A DNA stretch of 64,000 bases from Penicillium oxalicum (lineage: Eukaryota; Ascomycota; Eurotiomycetes; Eurotiales; Aspergillaceae), in assembly GCF_001723175.1 (NCBI RefSeq), contig NC_064652.1:4018222-4082221 (forward strand), read 5' to 3'. The notes under the pieces are model-generated. The model had not been told where the DNA came from. It did no database searches and worked only from the letters and a program-made list of their open reading frames with translations. Positions within the stretch are counted from its first letter, which is position 1. Every line of letters starts with the position of its first letter. Of this stretch, positions 48,408-59,705 are shown piece by piece. The position numbers and the translations under genes are program-made.

Positions 48408-49688
48408 TCAAGACACCGTCGCCAAATGGCTTCGAACTGGCACATTCTCCTCTCTTCCTGGCTCTGGGAATCCAGACACATTGACGCCCTTCCGAAAAAG
48501 CAAGCAGTGGGTAGACCCACCAAAGTGGAACATGCCAATTTCATCACCCTTCTTAATGTGATCCCCTTCTTTGACAGTGATGTCACAAGTCGAAACTTCG
48601 GCCATCCCTACCCCAATGAAAACTATCAAGCCGATGGCAGGCTCGTCTGCTTCAATAAAGATCAGAGCACGGGTGGCTGTAGCTGTGATGTACGACTGAG
48701 AGATAGTCTGTCCCTCCATATCAATTTTCGCTGAGTGAGCTGCCGGGTTACCGACACCCTCGAACAGTGGCTCTGAATAATAAGTGCCATCCACAACGTA
48801 GGCTTTAACAACTTTCCCACCAACAGGCGCATGCCAACGGTGATAGCTCAAAGCACTTAGAAACGCCTGGTAAATCGTACCACCAACAAACTGCGATGCA
48901 AGCTCGTCATGACCGAGCATATCGAGCACCGAATAAGGCTGGCTCTTTATCCAAAAATGGTCGCGGGCGCGAACATTGTGCGCAAGCCGGTATGGCTTGG
49001 ACTCACACGCGTTTGCAATCACGCGACCACTGTCAGGTTCAGCGACTGGGCGCATCCCTTCGGAGAATCGACGGGTGAAGAAATCATCCCAGGATTTGAA
49101 TCCAAAGTTTGGTGCAGATGGTTCGCACTGGAACATATCTTGAAATTGCAGGTTCTTAGCCGCCGTTGGGCCCACTCTTGCGGCGATTGTCAGGTCACGG
49201 TGGCCCGTTTCGCCCAACCAGCCATGGGGGTTAGTATTTAGTACCTCAGCTGACGCAGGCGACCGCAGGAACTCTCCCCATGCATTAAGAACTTTCTTCA
49301 GCATGGCGTTGATCTCCGGGTCCAGGAACGCAGCGTATCCACTAGGAGTGCCCATTGCCCAATCCAGGACAGCGTTGATGGGTAGGCCAACCAGACCGAC
49401 TCGGTGGGCCTTGTCGGTCCACGAAGGGGCCGAAGTGAGGAGATAATTGAGAACTTGCAAGAAGTGATCATAGTCACGGATCTGCGCAGAACCGGTAGGA
49501 TCCTTGCTGTATGGCTTCTTGTGCGGGACTTCTCTGAACATGCCCGTCAAGAGCATATAAACCCTGGTGTTGCTCTCGATCAACTGCTTGAATTCCTGAA
49601 GGACGGGATGCAGGGCTTTTTTGCTACTGTCAACTTTCTTGATCACCCCATCGAGCCATTCACGATGGGCAGCATGGTCTGCTGGCAT
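48408..49688 (-). CDS. Phosphatidylserine decarboxylase-superfamily enzyme, PsiD-like (aromatic amino acid decarboxylase type)
   Basis: Intact single-exon frame of 426 residues. Layout matches the PsiD group of PLP-independent decarboxylases. An extra N-terminal domain (HPVLQEFKQLIESNTRVYMLLTGMFREVP, SKDPTGSAQIRDYDHFL, GLVGLPINAVLDWAM) comes before the PSD core (FGFKSWDDFFTRRFSEGMRPV, ANACESKPYRLAHNV, GGTIYQAFLSALSYHRWHAPVGG). Near the end is FHFGGSTHCLLF. The Ser of GGST (~392) is where such proenzymes cut themselves to form the pyruvoyl cofactor. PsiD decarboxylates L-tryptophan; related ascomycete proteins may act on other amino acids, so the substrate is open. It lacks the mitochondrial or membrane N-terminus of true phosphatidylserine decarboxylases and is likely cytosolic. 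It stands among decayed genes with no tailoring partners nearby. Confidence 0.88.
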   Translation of the reverse strand: MPADHAAHREWLDGVIKKVDSSKKALHPVLQEFKQLIESNTRVYMLLTGMFREVPHKKPYSKDPTGSAQIRDYDHFLQVLNYLLTSAPSWTDKAHRVGLVGLPINAVLDWAMGTPSGYAAFLDPEINAMLKKVLNAWGEFLRSPASAEVLNTNPHGWLGETGHRDLTIAARVGPTAAKNLQFQDMFQCEPSAPNFGFKSWDDFFTRRFSEGMRPVAEPDSGRVIANACESKPYRLAHNVRARDHFWIKSQPYSVLDMLGHDELASQFVGGTIYQAFLSALSYHRWHAPVGGKVVKAYVVDGTYYSEPLFEGVGNPAAHSAKIDMEGQTISQSYITATATRALIFIEADEPAIGLIVFIGVGMAEVSTCDITVKEGDHIKKGDEIGMFHFGGSTHCLLFRKGVNVSGFPEPGREENVPVRSHLATVS

Positions 49689-52151
49689 CCAACGGCCAAC
49701 ACTGGCAGATGGTCGAGTCAGAAGAAACCGCGGAGAATTATGCGCCAGGCATGATATACGTACCGATGCAAGTGGTGAGAATTGTTCGATGACATTGTGG
49801 TTACAACGATTGGAACATGTTCATAAAGTGAGTATGAATAGATATACTGGCTTTTATCCCTTGTCAACAGGTCAGAAGAGGCGAAGTTAGCAGAAATAAA
49901 AACTTGGCTATGACAATCTTCTTGGCGAGCAGCCAATTTATTTAAGGTGGATCGACATTCGCTTCCGGTTGCATCATCGTGACGGTTGTGGACGAATGAA
50001 AGGTACGAAGGAGGTGGCCATCCGACTACCCTTAGAAAATGATGTCATTGAGCTTTGCCCGTGATCATTCTCGGTTGGAGGACCAGGCGATGTCTGTATA
50101 TCCCAACTAGGTCCAACTCTAGAGTGTTAAATTGGTATTTCAATTCTCATCACGCTGGGCTCCGTTCTATGCTTCAGTTGGTTGCTTTCGTGTTCATTGA
50201 GTTAACTTCTAGCATGGGACGGTCACGTGCGGGATTAAGATACTGCAACCGTTAAGTCTAATCTGGGGTGTTCGTTGCGTTTCTATTGTGCAGAAAACTA
50301 CTTGACACTCATCACACAATGCATTTTCATCTGTATAAACCCTTTCCTGTGCCTGACTTCCAAGCCCGCTTTGCAAATCAACAGCCTTCGTTTAGACGTC
50401 ATGCTGGGTGAGCTCAATCGCGGTCCGAAAGCCGTTGGTGTGAAGTATTTGTCCGTTTCACTCCAGTTGATTGTTCTACGCCAGGCTGGCGCTTTGGTTC
50501 TCTTCAAGCTCCTCCATCACTGAGCCAACATTGCTGGCTACCTTGTTCTCCACCTTCACCACGGGGACTCTATGATCTCTGCTCATGATAATTATCCTCA
50601 TTAGCTCTGAACTTTCGCTGTCTGTATCCAGGTCGGTATTCCTCGCGCTAGAAGTTTCCATAGGCTCTGATGGACATTCTCAATCACAGATTCAATACGC
50701 TCATCTTTATCATGCGCCTTAATCTCCACCGGAATACTGTACTCTCGCTCATCTCTGTACTCTCGCTCATCTCATCCGCGTCTCAGAAAAGCTTATTCTT
50801 TGTGTGACGGTTGCACAGCGCCTGCCATGTTCTCGCAAACTTCGCCTTGACGTCGCCAACAGTGCGTTCAGGGACAGCCTAATCTTTTGGGGTTCCGTCT
50901 CGACGACTCCTGGTTATCCCTAAAACATTAGCCAGGATTAGATCCGTATGGGATAAGTCTCTAACAATTTCAGAGTCGGCAATTTGCAGCACGTAAAAAT
51001 GAAAGCAGATTCGATGAAAGATTATGACGGCAGCGTAGGTTACACCTGATGTTTATCGGCTTGGAGTGGGCTCCAGACCTCCATGCGATCCAAGCTGACC
51101 AAGACAAGTACTTCCCTTAACTAGCCAACAATTCTTAAATGCTAGAGTGGATGACGATATCCGTAACGGATGCAAATATGTTCCATTTGTGCCGATCGCT
51201 AGTATAACAGCCTCATCGTTAGCTCTGGACGTCAGCTTTTGACTACCCGGGCCCGCGGAACAGACAATTCCGCGGGCGCGCCTGGAGAGTGACCATGGAG
51301 AAACCGCTCAGATTACCAAAGACGTCCTTATTTTTAACATAATTTTAGCAATTTTTAATGAGATTTAGATCATGCGAATAGGGCGGCACATCAATCACAG
51401 TAAAGATCCTGTAATAGCGAGCGTATGACTAGAGTAGTGTTCCATGCGTATTACCGTGATTGTGAAACTACATTTTGGCTAAGAAGTAAAGGTTGGTAAA
51501 ATTCGCTGATAAAGACCGTGGATAATCGCCTCGGTAGTACCCATTCCTCTGCATCCGGGTTGTCGCGGAATGAACCTTCTTCCGCCGGATAACACGCAAT
51601 ATTTCAACGCAGTCCTCAATAGTCGTTTGAAGCTACCCGCGTTTCGGACCATCTGGTCTAATAGCATTCGTGTTGAAGTATCGGCCGCACCGAACTAGGA
51701 AGTGGACATAACAATTTTCCATTTACCTGATCCTCCCACGTAGTGAATATTGGCGTTGAAAGTGCAATTATTCCACTATTCACCAACTGTGCGTAGGTGT
51801 TTTAGTGGTATGTTTCCAGATTTCGCTCCGATTACAAAACACTAAAATCAGCTTCTGGATCCGGATACAGTAGTCGTATTGAGATGAAGAGATTCGTGAG
51901 AACGTTGTCCGATCAATCATTCACCCATCCAAGCTTGAATCACCACGTGGATTAAGGGTAAAGATGCGCAGCACTTTCCTCTGAACTGAACATCGGTTAA
52001 AGTCGTATATGAACCTTCAGATGGGGTATTTTCCCCGAAGCACGACCAAAGATCGGACTGGAGGTGGGACGTCGGGAGTGCAAATGAACGCTTAAGCTGG
52101 GTAAGCGAAGAAGGAAGGTGGAAAAAAGTGTATACACCACGAAGGTGCAGC
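49689..52151. other. Intergenic region, no gene recognised
   Basis: 2.5 kb. Contains the promoter of the minus-strand decarboxylase. Near 50745-50775 the string TACTCTCGCTCATCTC is duplicated. No conserved frame was found. Confidence 0.45.
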
Positions 52152-53900
52152 TCATGAGACTTTTATATGAAAAAATAGGGCAAAGCTAGCCCCAAACTCC
52201 GGACATCGCCAACTTCGCTTCAACGTCGGCGGTTTCATTGCCAGGACGCCCAAGTGTGCGGGGATCCAACGGATCTCGACGCGAATCTGATCGAACGTGG
52301 GCGTTCGCGATCGGAGGGCCCGTACGTGGTTGTAGATGTTCGTGAGCACGTACTGACCCGATGATCGCTTGGGGTTTTGCACCGCCTGGATGGCGGCCTG
52401 GCTGTCAGAGGAAATAACCATCTTTTTGGGCACTTATTTATGTGGTCGGTTGATGAATCTGGCGATCGCCATTCCAGTGCTGTTGAGCTCGACCACGTAC
52501 TCTGTGGATTCCTCGGTGGTTCCAAGGTGGCGCCGCTCGAAAATGCCCTCACGCGGGGCCACGGCTTATCCCCCCATTCACTCGTATCCACTGTCATCAG
52601 TGAAGAACGATCGTTCGGGGTCGATTCTGCTCGACTGTCGGGCAGACTGTCGGGGAGCAGTCCTGTGTGGCTTGTTGGGTCGGAGACTTCGTCTCAATTT
52701 TGTCATGCGAGTCTCGCGCAACCTCCGCACCGTCAATAGTGTATAGGATCCGTGCCTCCCGTGGCGCTAGAACAAATGCTTTGCGGGATTCCCATGTCCC
52801 GAGTTGGTTCAGAATACCATCTTTCTTTCATCTGGGTGCTTCCAGAGGACTCCATCCGCCTTCTTTAATCTCCGCCGGAAATTGTTGGCTGCGTAGGCAG
52901 TCTGACTGGGCCCGCGCGGCTCCTGGCTGGATTCGTATTGCTGGTTTCTGAATGATTTTGTCCATAAATAGGCGAATTGGTGTTATAAATAGCGCGACGT
53001 TGAGAGCTGCCGCGCTGGTGGATTTGAAGGCACCGCTGATGAGGATCGTTGCGCGTCGTTGGATCTTGGTGGATTCGTTGATGGTGCGTCGTAGTTCACC
53101 AGCCGGGGCAGTGCCACGCCGATATTCCGACGAGTATCTGTGACACTACCACTGCCTGGTAGACCTTTCGCATCGCTTTTAATGAGATTCCCCACACTAA
53201 CTCCGCTCTGTGGTTGTTTCCACTTCCTATTCTCCTTCTCTGGCACTGCCAGTGTTGTTTCCTGTAGTGATGAGGGTTAGTAATCTTGGTCGCTTCTGTG
53301 TGCATCAACTTGTCGTTCCAGATCCCGCATGTTGACCTCGTCAAGCTCTGAACTAAGTTCTGGTTCCAGCAGTTCCTGGTTCGGCCCCTCCATTAATTCG
53401 GCTATGTGTGGAGATTTCCTCGTGCTGCCAGTGTCGTCGTTGGTGGCCTCTCTCTCAGCGACCTTCTTTTGCCCTAGCCTTTCTCGCCTTAGCAGCTCTC
53501 GCCCTGGCCTTGTCGGCCTTCGACTGGACACTGCTGGTGGTCTGTGAGCTAGGCCTGTTCGGCCGACAATTTATGGTCCTGGGCGGTGGTGGGGCGAAAC
53601 TGCTTCCTGCGGTTAATTGGAGTGTATTAGGCTCGTTGGAGACTTGCATTGTCGGCTGTTCTTCGGTTGGGCGGTCGACAACAATCGGCTGTTCCTGGGT
53701 CTGGCTCACCCCGTCTGTCCTGGTGTCCATTGGCTGGAATTGGGCGCTCTGCGTCTTTTCCCGTGGTATCTCTTTCTTGTTGCCTGTTGACGCTGTTGTC
53801 GCCGATCTAGCGTTCTCCTTGTTGGTTACATGCTGACTAACCTGTAGGCTTGTTTCCGTTCGACTTGCAGACACAGGGCCGGTGCCTTTGCCCCCGTTGT
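52152..53900 (-). mobile_element. Non-LTR retrotransposon (LINE, Tad1/I-like) fragment
   Basis: On the minus strand, broken frames match the C-terminal part of a LINE polyprotein. In order: LVWGISLKAMRKVYQAVVVSQILVGISAWHCPG (end of reverse transcriptase, 53200-53100), TKIQRRATILISGAFKSTSAAALNVALFITPI (53100-53000), and an RNase H domain with SSDSQAAIQAVQNPKRSSGQYVLTNIY and RWIPAHLGV (52430-52230). Upstream, an Ala/Arg/Lys-rich frame (53874-53455) may be from ORF1. Most of the RT fingers/palm and any endonuclease are missing, so this is an internally deleted copy with several frameshifts. Confidence 0.8.
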
Positions 53901-54363
53901 TAGGGTGTGCGGCCGGCGTGAGGCCGCTACTCCCGACGCCGCTAGCGAGCTCCTCGCTCTATGCTGGCGGTTGGCTGATACTGCACGGAGCTGGGATGTA
54001 AAGTGCATATAAATTTTAGTAGATATTGATCGGAGGGATCAGATTACTAAGTATTATAAGTTTATTTTCGTGAAGAACGGTTGGTCGCGAACCATGGAAG
54101 CTTCGCACAATTTGCCGCAGAGACCTTGTTAGGGAACAAAGGGCAAATTGCAGAAATATGCCAACAGATCAACGTAATCTTGGGTGAAAGTTGAACAGTG
54201 TTTGCTGGAGATTATTTGATCTTATTTCTAGTTGAGCTTAATAGTCTGACAGTAGCTGGTCGACTATGCTGGCGTTGTCTTCCAAAGTACCTCAATCTTG
54301 ACCGGGTTCGAGGGGACACGGTTGCGGTGGGACGACGTTAGCTCCTGCCCCATTTTTAACTTG
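53901..54363. other. Intergenic region
   Basis: About 460 bp between the LINE fragment and the DUF3405 relic. Nothing recognised. Confidence 0.5.
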
Positions 54364-56379
54364 TCACTCCGCCTTAATCGGATGAAAGAGCATGCTCCGC
54401 AAACAAAGATGAGCTCGGCCTCCAGTATTCGCGTTCTTTTCTCGCTTTATGTCGTCGTCCTTCGACCGATTCAGCCACCGCCGCCATAGCCGTCCCGCAA
54501 ATTCGGCATGGTAATACCAAGTGGAGCCCTTGAAATTGTGTTCATTTTGGAAAGCGAAAGGACTATTCGACCCACCGGACGTGCGATCTATGCCACCATT
54601 AAACACTCCTTCAATGCTCCCGAGCGGCCAATACCGCTCCAGATAAACCGGGTGTGGAGCAAAGACTGCTTTGAGACCATAATGTAGAGCTATTGATGGC
54701 GCAAACATCTCAGTAAACATGCTATGGCGTGATTTCCAAGTCTCTTGGTGCATATGATTTAGCAAACGCCAACTAAGCCGGCTCGCGGTCACTAGCGTCG
54801 ATCGCCGAGGTGGCAGTGCGGTGTTAATATCATATCCAGTGACAGCTTTGCTGAAGACCTAGCCGCTATCGTCAACATCGAATATCGGATTGAGCGTGAT
54901 CAAATCGGCTGGTTCATCGACACCACACAGGGACGCATTCGATTTTCCCAGGCACGATTTTGAGTAGTGGTCTTCCACAGAGTTGACATTCCCTTTCGCT
55001 GAGGATCTGGTGGGTCCAATAATCGGCTGATGTCCGCTAATCCGGAGACTGTTTTCAATGTTCATGCTGTAATTTTCCCAAGTTCCATGAAGAGCCGGGA
55101 TATAGTAACGGGCTGATCGTTCCCATGCAAAAGTGCGTGGTTGTTTTGCTGCCCAGTCACCAAGCTTGGAAAACAGTTCGTTATAAGAACCAATGTAACG
55201 AATATCTAACTCCCAATTCCAAAAATGGACATATTCAGGATGATGGACGGCGAAATGTTGGAGTGCCATGTGTGCTGAGCGATACACGCCGTGAATATCG
55301 CCCGCTGACGGATTTTCGACGGACACGCCGAACGGCCCCGGGTAATAGAGCTTCATTTGCGCCTCCGACCACAATGTGCAAATCGAGTGGAATTCCTTGG
55401 GAACATGCTCATCAAGCACACTTTGTCGCGCTTCTGCGTCCGCAAAAATGGCAATATTATCATCCTTAACGTGTAAAGGAAGATGCACCGCGTATTTACC
55501 CCCCGATTTCAAGGCAGTCTCACTGATCAAGGCGCGAATATTGAGCTTTGCGTATTCCGTCCACGTGAAGCCAGTGTAAGTCCGAATGACTACGGCTTCT
55601 CTGTGTTTCTTTCCCTGCATAGACGTCTCATTCGGGGTGTCAAATTGCTGTCGGTTGGACTTGTAACACCTTTCTTGCGCTTTCCCCCAATCAACGTTTC
55701 TGTAGTCGATGTAGCCGGTCTTCAACCAAATAGCCGCCATCTCTGGATGAGGTTCGTTTGAAATGCTGTCATCACTTCCACTGTCGTTCACACTGTACCC
55801 CAATCCGTACGGGCCGTATCTACCGTAACGGTCGAAACAAATATCGTCTCTGATGTTGAGGACACTATGTGAACCCATTGCTGGCATAGGTTGTAACTGG
55901 GGAATCCCATTATAAGCGTAAATATCGGGGGTTTCTATTGTCTCCGCAGAGTCAAGGTAGCAGGGCTTCATTGATCCATATCTCCCGCCTGTATCTTCTC
56001 TTGAATAAAGATACGGCTGAAATGGAAAAAGCCGAGTCGAACCCGTGGGAGCAACAGGCGTAATCGGCGGAACTGAACCAATAGACCTCGCGTGCGCGAG
56101 ATGAGGGTATTCTGGAATGTAGTTTTCTGCTGAGACGATGGATTCGAGACCGTATAAATATCCGCCAAGCCTGCGTAGCCTGCGTAAGCGGCGCGTCCAC
56201 TACCGTCGACGGCCAATTACCCACATAGGGTATTTCAACCAATGCGGAGAGGCAGAATGCATCACGTTTCGAATTATCCCATGGATAGCCACAAACGACA
56301 CTAGCACTGCTGCGACAATACTTGCTAAGAACCTCCGACGGCGCCATCTGGCAGGTAACTTGACCAAAAGTTGATTCAC
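54364..56379 (-). pseudogene. DUF3405 family protein (type II membrane, glycosyltransferase-like) with nonsense codons
   Basis: One continuous reading frame over 2 kb, closed only by two TAG codons. N-terminus: basic residues then a membrane helix (ASIVAAVLVSFVAIHG). The conserved body follows: CFDRYGRYGPYGLGY, VVIRTYTGFTWTEYAKLNIRALISE, SGGKYAVHLPLHVKDDN, HPEYVHFWNWELDIRYIGSYNELF, RTFAWERSARYYIPALHGTWENY. After a TAG at 54859-54861 (where Trp is expected) it resumes with VFSKAVTGYDINTALPPRR, HMHQETWKSRHSMFTEMFAPSIALHYGLKAVFAPHPVY and HNFKGSTWYYHAEFAGRLWRRWL. The first TAG is at 56200-56202, after the membrane helix. No ATG was found; the likely start position reads GTG (56379). DUF3405 proteins are Golgi-type proteins of unknown activity. 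Confidence 0.85.
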
Positions 56380-58479
56380 GCGGAAAACGCGTAGAGTATC
56401 CAGCAGCCGACGAAACGACGCGCGAGGATAACGTAAAAAATTGTCTTACCAGACACTAAGATCAATCGCGATCCACCCCATCGTAGGACCTGTGATGTCG
56501 TTAATTTCACGAGATACCGTCTTCAGGTAGATGCAATCACGGGCGACTATTGCTACTTAGCCGGTGGCGGTAACGAAGCCAACGTTCGTTTCAAAGTAGC
56601 CAAAATCCAACGAGTCCATCAATTAAACCATCTATTTTGAAACCGGGCCTGGTTTTCTCTCTGGTCACCGCCCTGGAGGCGCAGTGACTTCATCTATATT
56701 CCCGCCTGTTCCGTCTACGGGACTCCCGCTCATTTTAACACTACTGATCTGTTTCCAGCCAGTTTCTGGCCGAATTTTACGTTTACGGACAGGTTTCGCT
56801 GGGTTCTGACAAAATCAGCCAATCACCGTTCGTGTTTGTGCAGCTTGGACCGGAATACGGCCCAATATCGATCGTTACATGAAGCGCGCATTTCCATGGT
56901 ATTGGGGTTTTATGGCATAGGCCACCCTATAGTCCGCCGTACCACGGTGGATTTACCGCCTTCCGTTTCCGCCTCTTCGTGCAGGGTCTCATCCAAAAAA
57001 CCTACCGCTCTCTACCGCTCTTGCTTTTGGGATGCGACCGGCACGGATACCCATTATCATATTCAGACCCCTTGTGGGTATTTTAAGCGACGTTGCGAAA
57101 CGTTATATGTGCCGTATCGGGCCTGTGTTACTCATGAATATAAGGTCATTCAAGTCACGGAATCCACTTCCCGGACATCAAACCGCTGAGTGGTCCACTC
57201 TCCTTTATTGAATCATATCATATCTTCTGGAGGAGGAGGCGACTTTTTGTGGACTTATACGATCGTCATGTCAATTGTCTCCATGGACTATTCTCGCGGT
57301 ATTATAACCTGGCCCATATTTCTGCTCTTTCTTCGAAAAGTCGACCAAATTTGGAACTGGTACGCTTTACTTTTCCTCCGCGGACTTCATTCACCTGGTG
57401 GAGCCAACAAGCTTCCAGGTTCAAGGCGTCCTCAGACAAGATCACGGACCGACCGGAGACGAGTATTCTCTACGTCAAATAACGCGGTATCTGCCGCATT
57501 CGGACAGACTGCGACCGGTGTGCCAGTTATAGTCTGTGCCTAGATAGAGCAAACGTTTTTACTCGATGTGACACGAAGCCTAAAATTTCTGATAATGCCC
57601 TAGAACAGCGATCGCTCGCACGGATGCGGTTATCTTGCGTTCTTCTATGCATCGATTCGGGATTAGATCGGCGCGGAATGCATCTCTGCGATCATGCATG
57701 GAAGAACATTCCGTTCACGCGCGAAATGTTCATCTCAAGTGCCGCTCTTCGTCCCTGTATGCGACGACAGTCTTGAACTGCACCAGTCCATGCCTTAGGT
57801 GCCTGAGAGAGCAAGCGTACTTGCGACGAACCGGAACGGGTGACATGGTGAATGAGACCGCCACGGGCACTGAAACATGATCACATAATGATAGTTAAAA
57901 GAAAGCGTACAGCGGAGTTAGGAAAGAGCCTGCTTGGTCAATAGCAGAGCGTTACACTCAAAGGTAGTGCTAAGCTCCGGTGACGGAGGTGAAAGAATGG
58001 CCCATTTAAGTGCAAACTCTTTTTCCTGGCCCTCTCAAACACGGCGGGCTGTGACTTAACAAAGTAATCATATTTCAATTAACCTGAATTGCGATACGTG
58101 ACAAGCTAATCAAAAAAAGAGTCGACCGAGGCGGCGACTATGCATATCATGCAGGAAAATCCCGTTGCCGAGGGCGTTTAAATCTCGTCAGCTTGACGTT
58201 TAGTGGGACTAAAGTTCAACAACGTAATAAGGTTTTAGATGTCCCACCTAAATGAAATACAGCAACTCGAGCCTGATTTTTTCAACAAATTTTTATGCCG
58301 GCGCCTAGTTAAACCAATATGTTGCGTGGTTCCACTTACGTAGAACGCTGGACCGCCGATCTATCAAGGGCTTCCGCTCGAGTTAAATATGACCCTGTTG
58401 TGCGCCTCTTTGCTACTGCTTTGGCGGCGTGTCAAAATTTCGATAGTGTGGTTCAGACCTTCCCCGTGCCAAGCCAAAC
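56380..58479. other. Region with unrecognised open frames
   Basis: 2.1 kb between the DUF3405 relic and the family-2-like gene. Plus-strand frames of 117 codons at 56836-57189 and 57190-57543 abut; the second has a hydrophobic stretch (SRGIITWPIFLLFLRKV). Neither is recognised and both may be decayed coding sequence. Confidence 0.4.
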
Positions 58480-59545
58480 ATGTTGTGCTGGGTGATGCGG
58501 TGCCTCCCGGGGCTCAGCATCATTATCCTGCTGGTGTTGCTGGTTGGTGCCTTTACCGACAGTTTGGGACCGGCCTCGTGGAACTGGCTGTATCTCTCGC
58601 CCAAAAATAGACTGGAACAGCAGGAAGGGCCATGGAAAGGTCTCAACATTGCACAGTGCGTTTTTATTAGCTATACAATCTTCGTTCACCTGAACATGTT
58701 TGGTTTTACCTGTCGTTTGGCCTGGTCTATCTACCGAGCTATAGGGGACGCCAATCTCGCGTTGAACGTGATTTATTGCAGTACAGCGCTGCAAGGGAAG
58801 ACAACGACGCATATCGAAAAGTCTGTGTCCCGAATTTCAGTCGACATCTCAGGCTCCCTTAATGAAAAATCCTACCGTCGCGATCCGTTAGCCAATGATG
58901 GTTTCGAGAAAAAATTGGTCCACGCTATCATTCTTCCGAATTATCGGGAAGATATGTGGACTTTGGAGACAACCTTAAGAGTGCTGGCGAGTCATCCGCA
59001 GGCGAAAGCACAGTACGAGGTTAGTGTCTCTTCTGAAAAATTAAGTCGGCGACAGTAACACTAACTGAAATAGGTCTATATCGCCATGGAACAAAAGGAA
59101 GAAACTGCGGCGGATAAAGCTGCACACCTCGTGTCGCTATTTGGCAAATCTTTCTTCGGAATCCGATGGACATCCCATCCTGCTGGTATACCAGGGGAGA
59201 TTTCAGGGAAAGGGTCTAACGTAGCTTTCGCGGCACGCCGCATTATGGAAATTCATAGCGCTGATCTGAAAAAGGACTGTTGTAACGTCGTGGTGACTAT
59301 CATGGACGGTAATCCGCCCCGTATCGTTGACGCTTATTGATGTTCAAAGCTGATTGTTTCAAGCGGACACTCATATCTCTCGCTGTTACTTCAACGAGAT
59401 TGGTCGGCTGCATCATGCCCATTTTCCTGACGCAGCCCGCACAATTTACTGCTGTCCAATCATCTTCGACCGCAACGCACACGAGACTCCCGTCATACTG
59501 GTGACGGGCGCTCCGCACGCTGATGCCCTGAAACGAAACGGGTAG
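58480..59545 (+). pseudogene. Family-2-like glycosyltransferase (fungal membrane type), truncated
   Basis: Exons 58480-59019, 59074-59308 and 59364-~59510 join in phase through two GT-AG introns. Two N-terminal membrane helices (SIIILLVLLVGAFTDSLG and NIAQCVFISYTIFVHLNMFGFTCRL) lead to the transferase domain: HAIILPNYREDMWTLETTLRVLASHPQA, YEVYIAMEQKEETAADKAAHLV, GIPGEISGKGSNVAFAARRIME. VVTIMDADTHIS (DxD-like) follows, then EIGRLHHAHFP and TIYCCPIIFDRNAHETPV. After HETPV the match fades and the frame stops at 59545, so the C-terminal half with the acceptor-side residues and later membrane helices is missing. Splice sites and coding parts up to there are clean, which points to truncation by rearrangement rather than long decay. 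Confidence 0.78.
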
Positions 59546-59705
59546 AAAATTGAAGTGGATTTGAGAGATAACACGAAAGTTGAAACGTTTAATTCGGATT
59601 TAGGGGCGGAAAGACACGCCATGTAGGATGATGCAATTATATGCACGCCAAGTCGTGTAGCACTGTGTGGCGTAAATGGAGATTGGAGGGATAAGCATCC
59701 TTTAT

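Noticed and set aside
53277..53874. Ala/Arg-rich minus-strand frames as a cellular gene
   Set aside because: They lie directly upstream of, and in the same direction as, the LINE polyprotein fragment, and fit better as ORF1 remains.
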